Assembly (NCBI GenBank): GCA_037042185.1
Contig: JAXQJY010000021.1
Location: 1-64,000 of the forward strand
DNA: 64,000 bases
Source: Sordariomycetes sp. S80-01Y
Taxonomy: Eukaryota; Ascomycota; Sordariomycetes
Reading direction: 5' to 3'
Shown: positions 1 to 9,240 of the stretch, piece after piece
How the letters are laid out: each line of letters opens with the position of its first letter
Position numbering within the stretch: position 1 is the stretch's first letter
Notes under the pieces: model-generated
The model's database searches: none
The model's input: only the letters and a program-made list of their open reading frames with translations
Told to the model about the DNA's origin: nothing
Made by a program: the position numbers and the translations under genes

Positions 1-114
1 GTGCCTAGTCAGCTGCTTCGTTAGTTGCATAAGGGAAACCCACACGACAACCTCATACGACGACGCCTTGTCTCAGTCACCCAGCTCGCCGTACAGCCCC
101 GTCAAGCTTCAGTC

Positions 115-1377
115 ATGGCCGAGTCGCTCAGCGAGCTGCTGGATCCCCAGCGGACCGTCAAGGACAGGACTGCTCTCGAGTATCTCGCCCACCTTGCCGA
201 TCAGCCAGCGGACGCTCTTCGCTCAGCGGAGCCTCAGCGCCTCGCTCATTCGTCTCACTCCCTGCTCCTGTCAGTCCAGGCGCTCTCGAAAAGGTCGCAT
301 AAGCCCATCGTCCACTCCGCGAGCAGCCATGCTTCTCTTCGAAGGACTCTCCCAGGTCTCGCTCGGAGCACAGCCGAGCTGGTTCAGGCGGTGCCGAAGC
401 TGGATACTCAAGCGGAGCACTTTTCCGACACCTTCAGCAAGACCGCTGAGAATCAGACGCTCGCCAAGCGCAAGCAAGCCCTCAGGCTCCTCCAGAACTC
501 GGAGCGTCTGGTTGATGTGATGGAGCTGCCGCCACTGCTGAAGTCGGCCGTCATGACAAGTCCCGTTAACTACTCGTCAACGCTCGACCTCTATGCTCAC
601 GTCCGTCGTCTCGCTTCGCTATACCCGGATTCACCAACCGTCACGTCCATCATGAAGGAGGCAGACGCGTCGGTCCGTCAGATGACAACAGACCTCATTG
701 GTACGCTCAAGACTCCGAGCCTCAAGTTGGCTGCTGCTTTGAGGACTGTGGGTTGGCTGAAGCGCATCGTACCCGACCTTGTCCCCGGTGTTATAGTGGA
801 GGATGCACTGCCGGCCATTTTTTTGGTTTGCAGGTTAGCGACTCTAATGTCCCTACTGGAGGCGCTGGAACCGCTACGAGAATTGGCCGACCAGGAAAGG
901 TCGAGGCAGGGGCGCTCGGCGCAGTCTTCATTCGGCGGCCAGCAGACGGAAAGATACCTCAAGCGATATATTGAGATCTTCCGCGAGCACAGCTTCAGCA
1001 TTGCCTCCGTGTTCAAGACTGTCAACCAAAGCTTCGCATCGACGGGCAAGAGCGACAGCTCTGACCCCCTCCGGCCTCTCCCTTCAGCCCTTTCCACACT
1101 GCCTCTGCACCTGGTCGACATTCTCCTTGAAACTTTGCGACTCTATCTTCCGACAGTCAAGGATCAGGCTGCTCGGGAGAGCATCCTGACGCAGGTGCTT
1201 TACTGCTCCGGCAGTCTTGGCAGGCTAGGCGCGGATTTCGGGATGCTTCTCGCTTCAATCGGCGTCAGTGAGTGGGTCGAACTCGTCAAGAGACATCGCC
1301 TCCTCGCTGGCCGTCTTGAGTCCGTTATTGGTGACTATAATCGCGGACACCAACAGCAGAGCGTCAGTGCGAACTGA
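115..1377 (+). CDS. COG8: Conserved oligomeric Golgi complex subunit 8 (Dor1-like)
   Basis: Single-exon gene of 420 residues. The product belongs to the Dor1/COG8 family, a lobe-B subunit of the COG complex that tethers intra-Golgi retrograde vesicles on the cytosolic face of the Golgi. Recognition rests on the all-helical layout and family-typical stretches: LYAHVRRLASLYPDSP in the first half, a conserved FLVCRLATLMSLLEAL segment, GQQTERYLKRYIEIFREHSF, and near the C-terminus LYCSGSLGRLGADFGMLL. The frame is open upstream to base 25 without an ATG, so I chose the first in-frame ATG at 115 (MAESLSELLDP), which gives a normal fungal start. HEM25 follows on the same strand 215 bp downstream. 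No truncation is seen; the family call is firm. Confidence 0.88.
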   Translation: MAESLSELLDPQRTVKDRTALEYLAHLADQPADALRSAEPQRLAHSSHSLLLSVQALSKRSHKPIVHSASSHASLRRTLPGLARSTAELVQAVPKLDTQAEHFSDTFSKTAENQTLAKRKQALRLLQNSERLVDVMELPPLLKSAVMTSPVNYSSTLDLYAHVRRLASLYPDSPTVTSIMKEADASVRQMTTDLIGTLKTPSLKLAAALRTVGWLKRIVPDLVPGVIVEDALPAIFLVCRLATLMSLLEALEPLRELADQERSRQGRSAQSSFGGQQTERYLKRYIEIFREHSFSIASVFKTVNQSFASTGKSDSSDPLRPLPSALSTLPLHLVDILLETLRLYLPTVKDQAARESILTQVLYCSGSLGRLGADFGMLLASIGVSEWVELVKRHRLLAGRLESVIGDYNRGHQQQSVSAN

Positions 1378-1592
1378 CCATGAGACGATTCATGCCGTCG
1401 GGGCTATGACATAACCGGGGATCCTCCGCTCAAAGCGGGTCGTCAGCCCAGTGCGGATGTGGCGCATGATGCCGAAGCTACTCCGGCTGGCCGGTCTCAG
1501 CATCATTCAACACTCCAAACCCACGCAAGACTCATACCGTCGACTTGCAACGACAGCAACTCAACCACAATGTGTCGCACAAATCTTTCAGA

Positions 1593-2617
1593 ATGAGTGA
1601 CAAGCAGGTGCCTGTTCGCCAAGCCAAGTCAGGTGCGCCAAACTCAAATATTGACCAACCCGGCCCGACCATTGGTCAGCGGGTAGGCTGGCTCTGTGTC
1701 GACGGCTTTCTGACTTGACTCTCTTTATAGGACGACATTTTGTGTCTGGCTTGGGCTCTGGCGTTGCTTCCGCTGTCATCTTGCAGCCCTTGGATCTCCT
1801 CAAAACCCGTGTTCAGCAGTCCGGCAACTCCACGCTGGCAGAATGCATACGCGACATGAGGAAGTCGCCGAGCTTGATCTCAAGCCTGTGGAGAGGAACA
1901 GTTCCATCCGCCCTTCGCACCGGTTTTGGCTCAGCACTTTACTTCACCTCACTCAATACCATCAGACAGCAAGTGGCTAAGACGACGTTACTGAGCCAAC
2001 GTAACGTCGGAGCCGGCTCATCCGCCTTGCCTACCATTAGCAATACCGCGAATCTCGTATCAGGAGCGGCGGCTAGGACTCTGGCAGGTTTTATTCTGAT
2101 GCCCTTGACCGTCATCAAGGTGCGCTTCGAGTCTAACCTCTATGCGTACCCTTCGGTTTGGGCAGCAGCGAAAGGCATACGAAGCACCGATGGCCTCAAA
2201 GGGTTTTTCTCGGGCTTTGGCGCCACGGCGATGCGAGATGCGCCCTACGCTGGCACCTATGTCCTAGTCTACGAAATGCTTAAGCCACGCATCGGCCGAT
2301 TGGCCTCTAGCTTGTCCTCTCCAGGGGAAGGTAAAATGCAGTCGGGCATGGCCAGTTCCGTAAATTTCGCATCAGCTTCACTTGCAGCTGTCGTCTGCTC
2401 CATCATCTCAAATCCCTTTGACGCGGTCAAGACTCGAATCCAGCTGCAGCCGCGAAAGTACAGAAACTCGGCGCAGGCCGTGGTCAAGATGGTGACTGAA
2501 GACGGACTCCGATCCTTGTGGGATGGGCTTGCGCTTCGCATGAGCCGGAAAGCTCTAAGCTCAGCATTGGCCTGGACTGTTTACGAGGAGTTGATTCGGA
2601 GGTCAGGCGTAATGTAA
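1593..2617 (+). CDS. HEM25: Mitochondrial glycine carrier, SLC25A38/Hem25 type
   Basis: Two exons, 1593-1632 and 1731-2617, giving 308 residues. The first exon encodes [14 protein letters not shown] and joins in phase 1 to [10 protein letters not shown]. The 98-bp intron has a CTGAC branch site and a TATAG acceptor but a weak donor, GTGCGC. The protein shows the three mitochondrial-carrier repeats, each with the PX[DE]XX[KR] signature: [24 protein letters not shown] and [20 protein letters not shown] before the first signature and the FWRG-like [12 protein letters not shown] segment match the SLC25A38 subgroup. Family knowledge: it imports glycine into the mitochondrial matrix for 5-aminolevulinate synthesis, the first step of haem production. 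It is convergent with the RS-rich gene on the other strand. Confidence 0.88.
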
Positions 2618-2943
2618 GACTTGCAATGTGGAGCGACCAGGGCAGCATCTCATCTCACGTTTCAGTACGGGCGGACAAGAGCATTATTTCATAGCGTTAG
2701 TATTGGTCAGTGAACACAAAACATAGAGGCAAAAAGATCAAACAAATAAACATCTCCAAACATACGCCAACCTTATTACTCCCATCCTGCCCAGCGGCGT
2801 TCGTGTCTTGTCGTTCAAAGCCTGTACTGCACGACGTGCTGAACCCACTAGCGATGCTCTGGAAGACGAGTAGCTGATGTTTTCTGGTCAACCAAGTTCT
2901 TCAGATCTGCCCTGAAGATCTTCATATAGTGATGACGCTCTGT
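2618..2943. other. Intergenic, convergent 3' ends
   Basis: A 326-bp gap between the convergent stops of HEM25 and the RS-rich gene. It must hold both 3' UTRs. An A-rich patch near 2710-2760 suits polyadenylation, but no definite site can be named. Confidence 0.6.
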
Positions 2944-4199
2944 TTAGGCAGGGCGAGCACCGGCCATCCACATGAGCAGGCCAGGAGACTTGCTGCGTTT
3001 GCGCGAGTGGCTCTTCTTACGCACCCACTCGAAGCGGGGGTCATCGTCGTAGTGGTGGTGGTGGCTCTTCTCCTCAATCAAGAGAGCCTTGCCTCGCTTC
3101 TTGCGCAGCTCACGGGTGTGCTTCCAGAGGTCGTTCTGCTCCCATTCTGGAACCCAGCGCTTGATGAGCACGTAGTCGGCGTCCTGACAGATTCGATTAG
3201 CACGCGCAGTCCAGGCAAGTGTATCACACGCTGACACGGTCTTACCTGGTCCCAATCCCATTCGATGTGGAATTGACGCAGCGTCTCAATGGAAAGATGC
3301 TTCCGAGGCATGCGGGTATACATCGGTCGGCTCAAGGTCTGTTGGTTCTGAGCCTCGGCCTCAGCGGCGCGGACCTTCTCCTTCTTCATGATTGCCGCAA
3401 TGTCCTTCTCGTCAACACCAGAGGCCACAAGCTGCTCCTGGAGACGGCGTTGGTATTCTTTGTCAGCAAGCTCCCTCTCCTCGCGCTCTTTCTTGATGCG
3501 CTCAGCCTCCTTCTGCTTGTACCGCTCGACGGCCAAGTCGGCCTCTTTTTTCCGTCTCTCTTCCTCCTCGGCAGCCTCCTGCTCCTCCTTCAAACGCTTG
3601 TGCTCCATCTCCTTCTTGATGCGCTTCTCCTCCTCAGCCTGCTTTTCGCGGCGCTTGATTTCGTCCAGCTCGCGCTTGGCCCGTTGAAGCTCGGCATCGT
3701 CAGAGTACTGCTTCGCGAGACGACGCTCGTCCTTGTCCTTGGCCTGAGACAGACGCAGTCTTTCAAGCTCCATCCTGGTGTGCTCAGCCTCCCACTCGGT
3801 CTTCGCCAGGCGAGTGCGGTCCCTTGACCGGGACCGGGAGCTGGACGGCGATCGACGTCGCCGGGTCATCTGCCGGTTGCGGTGTCGTTTGTCATAGTCA
3901 GGCTCAGAGTCAGAAGAGTAGTCGTTGTACATATTGTTGTGGATGATGACGGGCTGTGGTTGAGGAGCAGGTGGCGCCTCGGGTGGGCTGTCGCGACGGC
4001 GGTCACGGGATCGCGAGCGCGAGCGAGAGCGTACAATGACTGTATCCCGCTGCTGCTCTGGCGACAACCAGGCCGGAGCAGCTTCATAACGAGGGCGAGG
4101 GGGGCTTCTCTGAACGTAACGTACTGGCGCAGGTCGAGGTGAGTGACCGCGATGGCGGACATGGACGTTGAAGTCCTCGTCGTCATCGTAATAACTCAT
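2944..4199 (-). CDS. RS-rich coiled-coil protein with DUF8035-like C-terminal domain
   Basis: Two exons read on the minus strand, 4199-3246 and 3183-2944, giving 397 residues. The 62-bp intron (GTAAGA donor, GCTAATC branch, CTGTCAG acceptor) is phase 0. The N-terminal third is Arg/Ser- and Pro-rich, with RSRSRSRSRDRRRD and RRRRSPSSSRSRSRDR tracts. The middle, about residues 130-280, is a continuous Lys/Glu/Arg helix predicted to be a coiled coil (repeats of EEEKRIKKEM, EEEERRKKEAD, KEREEREL). The C-terminal part, from about residue 295, has SRPMYTRMPRKHLSIETLR, a DADYVLIKRWVPEWEQ block and a basic tail. I recall this arrangement from filamentous-ascomycete DUF8035 proteins. The RS tracts suggest a nuclear, RNA-linked role, but that is inference. 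The function is unknown. Confidence 0.78.
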
Positions 4200-5654
4200 T
4201 GTGAGATCCTCGGCTGGGCTTCCCGGCTGACGTGCTGTAGTAATCCTTGCGACTGACTACGGGGACTAACTGCAGGAGAAGGCGGCTTGATATCCCCACG
4301 CGACGTATAGGGCCAAACAGCACCGTGTTCAATGAGGCCACAGCACAAGACGGCAGTGCGAGGATGAATGAAGAGGGCAAACAAAAACGCAGGGAGGGGA
4401 AAATGAACTATGCAAGCGTGCTGACAAGCGAGGCAGGGGAGCGAGCTATTTCTGTAGGACAGTCATCGCGGAGGGGCTCCTCAAGGCCGGACCACCGAGG
4501 AGGAGGGGCTGGTTTCTAGCGGCCGATGCCCATGCTGCTGAGCAATGAAGACCGATAATCCATCTCAGGTGGGGAGGACCAGGGGGTGAAGCACGGCTGA
4601 CTCGGACCAATTGACGATGGTGACGATGCAGATGGAGCGGGTCGCGCAGCGCTGACCTCGTAGGGCTGGCAGTGACTGGGGGCTGGGACGTTGCATGCGC
4701 CAGCGAAACGCCGGACGACAAGCGCAAGCGGTAAGACGCTGGTTCGAACTGTTGGTTGGGCGCTCTTTGGTAACAAAGATGGAAGCAATTGCAGCCAACC
4801 GCACAAAGGAGCGCCCGACGCGGTTCAATATTGCCCCCAGGCGTCGCCGAGCTAGCTGTTGCTTCTGGTCGTGCCCTCTGCCCGTTCATTTTTGGTCACT
4901 GTAAGCCCTATCTCGGTTAGTCGGATCTGACATGTGTGGTAGCACGAGCCTGACCAAGCCGCGTGTGCGCCACATGATGTGGTCCGTGTACTCCGTACCC
5001 AATACCCAAACCCCTGTCGTCTCTGGTGAGCATGAAGCAGGAATCACAAGGCTCTGCCGAGCTGGGAGCGGGATAGCCCGCCTGGATCCATCAGACAATA
5101 GCATTGTGATTGCTGACACGATGTTGCCGTTCCTGGATCGACAACGTGTTACACATGAGTCCGATAGTGAGACCGCCATGAGCTGTTTTCATGAGCGCCA
5201 GTCTTGCGCAAAACGTGCTACTCGTCCCCGTCCCCTGTATGAGAGTATGTGCGCGGCATAGGGGCATGACTTCGGCCAAAGGTGATTTGATTGAAGACTC
5301 GAGCCTATCCCGGGCAACCTCTGTTGGTACCGAGCGAAGGGACCTCAACGCCATTGGACCTCCTCGGCGCCTAGACAATCCGTGTCGATAGGCGCCGCCT
5401 GCGGCCGACAATCTGACCCGAGGGCCACCTCATTTGGATCAGCCATCAACCGCGCGGCTGTGCCAAAACTTATTAAAAGAAACTCAATGTGGTCAGTGGC
5501 CAGATACACGGGTCCTTGCCCAATGCTTGCTTGAGGCCTCCCCACGAAGCCATGTGATGTGTCAAGGCTCGAGATCCGTGTGACAGGAACAACCCTTCCC
5601 CCAAACAACAATGACGTCTTCTTGTATCACAAAAATGATTGGATGGCGTCCCGC
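4200..5654. other. Intergenic, no gene seen
   Basis: A 1.45-kb stretch between the start of the RS-rich gene and the stop of PFD1. It contains open frames up to 147 codons on either strand (for example 4446-4889, minus), but they are low in complexity, overlap one another and have no family resemblance. It should hold the promoter of the RS-rich gene and the PFD1 3' UTR. Nothing else stands out. Confidence 0.5.
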
Positions 5655-6228
5655 TCATTTTCCCTTGAGCATCTGCTCAATGTGCTCGCGGCTATTCTTA
5701 TGTGTAGTCTCCAGATACAGCAGGCGTTTGCCAAGCTTCTCGACTTCACCTTCGAGATCCCTTGTTTGCCCATCCAGTTTCTGCCGTAGATCGTTGACGG
5801 GCAGAGAGCAAAACCTGGATAGAAGGTCAGCCGTCGCCGGGCGAACAAATTGGACTTCGACGAGGGAACCCTGTATACCGCCGTATTCCAGTCTGTGATA
5901 AACTTACATCTTTCCAACACCTTCATAGACATTGGCGTCATTTGGTAAGCTGGCCATCTCACTCAAGGTGAGCTTGACCAGACGCTGCTCCCTTTGCTTG
6001 GAAGCCATCTGAGAACGAGCCATCCCGATCTGTTGCTGCGCCTGCAAAGCCTGGGTCTCAATCTCTTGAATGAGCTACATGTGTGTTAGCATGGGCTCAT
6101 GTTGCTGATTATCGGGGGGTGGTCGAAGATGGACCATGAAGTAGGGTAGAGTGGCGATCAGGGCTTTTCATCTCGTTCGGTGGAATGGGCAGGCTGACCT
6201 TCTGCAAAGCTTCGTTAGGGATCGACAT
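5655..6228 (-). CDS. PFD1: Prefoldin subunit 1
   Basis: Three exons on the minus strand, 6228-6199, 6074-5908 and 5814-5655, giving 118 residues, close to the usual 110-125. Exon 1 encodes only MSIPNEALQK. The introns are 124 and 93 bp with GTCAGC and GTAAGT donors. The joined protein is a beta-type prefoldin: an N-terminal helix with QALQAQQQIGMARSQMASKQRE, the central LVKLTLSEM...LPNDANVYEGVGKMF segment, then a C-terminal helix (LEGEVEKLGKRLLYLETTHK). Prefoldin is a cytosolic jellyfish-shaped hexamer that hands unfolded actin and tubulin to the CCT chaperonin. The KREQRLVKLT-like and VGKMF motifs identify subunit 1. Phases agree at both junctions (0 and 2). Confidence 0.9.
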
Positions 6229-6784
6229 GCTTGCGATTGTTGAGGAGATGCCCAGAATCGGTCGGCCGAGTGGAGGAGGAGGAGGAGGGAAGATATGTAA
6301 ATGAGGTGCTTCGCCTGGGAACGGAGTGAGCTTGGAGGAGCTGTGATGCCAGTGAGGTGGAGGAGGGTCGGGTGGGGTGACGGACGGTTTGGCCCTGTGG
6401 AGTTCAACGGAAGTTGCTGCTTCTTCGCAGCAACGAGGCTATTCATCTAACGGTGCTCGGGCATAGTACAGGCGGAGTGATTTGACGGCCTTACGTAGGT
6501 CCTCCTGGAGGTTGTCAAGAGGAAAAAAATATCACAGTTGTTATTGTCCTTATCTCATGCCCATAAACGAGCGTGCCTATTCTCATCTATATTTTTCCTC
6601 CATCAACGTCGCTTTCTATATTGAGCTGTGGTAGCATCGCCAGCCTCAGTAACCTAGTTTGTCACCGCATCTTCAATGATCCCTCGACGTTCACGAACGT
6701 CACTACCGTTCGCCGAAACCATGTAGAACTATGATTAATGCCCTTGCAATCTCTCGGGTCCGGCTCGATTTCTTGTCGCCCTCT
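6229..6784. other. Intergenic: PFD1 promoter and ceramidase 3' region
   Basis: A 556-bp gap between PFD1 (its start) and the ceramidase (its stop); both genes run leftward. A G-rich/GGA-rich purine stretch lies at about 6270-6400, upstream of PFD1. No open frame here resembles a gene. Confidence 0.5.
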
Positions 6785-8186
6785 TCAGAGCGTCTTGTTC
6801 TTCGAGACCGCGTGGCCGTTCCTCTTCTTGGAAGAAGTGTCGACCTCTTTCACGTAGCGTACTTCAGGTATCGACGTGAGAATGCGAGGCCAGTACAAAG
6901 CATATTTATCCTCTTCACCCTCCAGGCACCGTCGAAGCCATATACCCCACGTGATATAACAGTAAGCTGGTAGTAGTCAGTATCAGTCAAGTGGTCAACG
7001 TTTCACTAAGCATTTGCGCGTTCCACGATGCGGCTAAGCTTACCTCCTACATTAACTGTTAGTGCCTCCTCTGCCGGTTGATGTGAACAAGGGAACTTAC
7101 CAACACCAGTCATCAAATGCCACCAACCGTGACCTTCGAGCAGAATAGCCCAGGGAAGACCGATGGCTCGTCGAAAGCGACGGATTTGAGAGCAGAAAAC
7201 ATTGTCCAGATTCCAGATCGCGAAACCGCCGATGAATAAGATCAATCCTATGCCTCGTTAACACTTTTCGCCTAGTCTATAACCCGACAGAAGCTTACCA
7301 ACGGCGACCATTCTCCATACTTTCTTCAGTAAAGACTTCGCGTTTACGCTTCCGCGAGCTTCGAGAGCAGGTCGGAGTTGGGCTTCCATCACCCACATAC
7401 TGCGGAAAACAACGGTCGCTGTTAGACCAGCGTACATGACCTGGTGGAAAACTGGGTCTTTGGTCAAGTGATACCAAAGCTGCAACTTGTCAGTCAAAGC
7501 ACTATGTCGCGGAACTCAGTGCAACAGGAAAGCTCACGGTGATGAAGCCTGCCACGCCCAGGAGGCAAAGTCCTAGCATAATGGAGAAATACCGCGATCG
7601 CGAGTAGGCGAAGCTCGCGTACATCATCAGGCAGGTTGTGTAAATCATCGACAACTCGTCGACTAATTGCATCGGGTCTGCTTGGGTCAACGCGGTCCTG
7701 TATGTCGACGCTCCAATACAGTCGATGGTGAGTGCACTTGATGCTATCAACACTTACACTTCAATGTCATGTGAAATGAGATTGAGCCAACCCCCACAAT
7801 GATGTATCCCACGAAGGCGAGTATGAAAACGGTGTCATGCCCGTAGTTGATACAGTTCCGAATCCCCTTGAAGCCCAGCCACAAGAAAAGAGCATTTGTA
7901 GCAGTCTGCGTTCTTTGTCAGTCTGCTTCGGTGACTTCCTGGGGTTCTTCATGCGGCGGGCATGCGTCTGAGTGATGCGGGCGTTATCTCACATTGACTG
8001 CTTCTGCACAGTAGAATGACAAGGCGTAATCCTAGGCAATGTCAGCGTCGTTCCAGCGACTTCCTCGGTAAGCGATTTGCTTACTTCTTCACAGAAATTG
8101 AGCGTCGATGTCTGCTTTCCCCAGAAGCCGTGCCCGTAGTCTGGATAAGGCACCCGTAGGTTGCCGAGGAACCCGAGAGAGGCCAT
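6785..8186 (-). CDS. Alkaline ceramidase (Ypc1/Ydc1/ACER family), eight exons including a 3-nt microexon
   Basis: Minus-strand exons: 8186-8085, 8031-7993, 7905-7758, 7677-7538, 7479-7299, 7247-7101, 7046-7044 and 6966-6785, giving 313 residues (yeast Ypc1 is about the same). All introns are 51-87 bp with GT..AG ends. It is a seven-helix membrane enzyme of the ER/Golgi that hydrolyses (phyto)ceramide to sphingoid base and fatty acid. The catalytic set known from ACER3 is all here with the right spacing: Ser88, His92, Asp103 (GSISFHMTLKYPMQLVDE) and His243/His247 (EGHGWWHLMTGVGAY). The N-terminal WGKQTSTLNFCEEDY segment is also typical. Codons for Gly253 and Ala254 are completed only by the three-base exon GAG at 7044-7046. 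Without it the frame survives but the conserved Gly is lost. The acceptor at 7480 could alternatively lie 6 bp upstream. Confidence 0.92.
7044..7046 (-). other. Predicted 3-nt microexon (GAG) of the ceramidase gene
   Basis: On the minus strand the three bases GAG are preceded by an intron of 54 bp (7100-7047; GTAAGT donor, CTAAC branch, TGTAG acceptor) and followed by one of 77 bp (7043-6967; GTAAGC donor, TACCAG acceptor). The upstream exon ends in phase 1 (G), the microexon adds GA|G, and the last exon starts CT. This restores Gly-Ala in the family motif TGVGAY. Reading through the microexon's donor instead reaches a stop after 13 more codons. Confidence 0.75.
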
Positions 8187-9240
8187 CGCTACGTCAGTGG
8201 TGGTATCCGATTCTCTGGACGGTTGTCAATTGATGCTGGAGAGCAATGGATGTCGGGGTCGTAAGATTTAAAGGGAGATAAAAACTTGCTGCTAACTCCG
8301 CTTCTTAATGCAGAGGAGGGAGCAGTGACGTGAGTCGCTCATCCCGTTATGGTGGTTGAGGGAGGTGTGTTGAGACTTGAGATTAGACTTTCTGTGGCGG
8401 TGCTCATACGCGGTTCTGGTGGCCGGGTCTACTCTGCCGTGTGACTCGCACTCGGAACCCGCGCATAGTCACGTCGCGCCAACATGCTTGTGATTAACTG
8501 GTATGCAATTCGACGGGTGCAAAACGACTCGATCAAATTCGCGTTCATTGTCGTGGCTTACATGGAGCCCGGAAGTCCACGACACGAAATTCAGCGCCCG
8601 AAAAGATACCAGCAGCTGGGAGGCGACGGGCTACCCTGGAGACACCCTGTCTATCCGAGGGTCTGTAGCACTGGTCCTACGACGACCTCTTCGCTGCCAC
8701 GACATAACACTTTTCCATCCGTGATGCAGAGTGCTTGGTTGCGGTGATATCCCGCTGGCACTACTGACTTTTGTTCGCGTAAATCAAAGCATCAAATGCA
8801 AGCAGACCAGTGAGTCGTGGAGGACTTGAGGTCGATGCTATTCATGCCCAGTCAATGACGCTGCCAGCATGAGAAAACACGGTTCGATCATGGAGATGCA
8901 ACTGTACCTGTCAGCTCAACTACAGCTATCATGTAGCGTGCCGGTACTTGGTCACAGTGCTTCATGGGACATGATGGGCCCTTCACTCCCGCCACCAATG
9001 GGACCGACCTCCTCCAAGAACACACGAAGCTGCGCTCCTCTCCCCAAAATGATTGCTCAGCCCAGATAGCGCCCACTAACAGTCATGACACTGTTCTCAG
9101 GACATCACTGATCATCTGACCTCCACACTGATGAACATATCTGCAGCATACTAGGGCAGTGACCATGGCAAGTCTACCCACCCAAGTAGAGCTAGCAGGC
9201 GGGTAATAGACCACACTATCTTGGTATTCCGCCGAAAAAG
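8187..9240. other. Intergenic: ceramidase promoter side
   Basis: About 1 kb of ordinary base composition between the ceramidase start and the AT-rich block. Open frames are at most 87 codons and none resembles a protein family. It is expected to hold the ceramidase promoter. Confidence 0.5.

Noticed and set aside
3219-3827. 202-codon Leu-rich plus-strand frame
   Set aside because: Antisense of the Lys/Glu coiled-coil region of the RS-rich gene, which reads as Leu/Phe on the other strand.
4690-4760. GGTTCGAACT resembling a tRNA B box at 4741
   Set aside because: The flanking five-base arms cannot pair as a T stem and no A box lies at the right distance.
4446-4889. 147-codon minus-strand frame upstream of the RS-rich gene
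   Set aside because: Low-complexity, overlapped by other equally open frames, no family resemblance.
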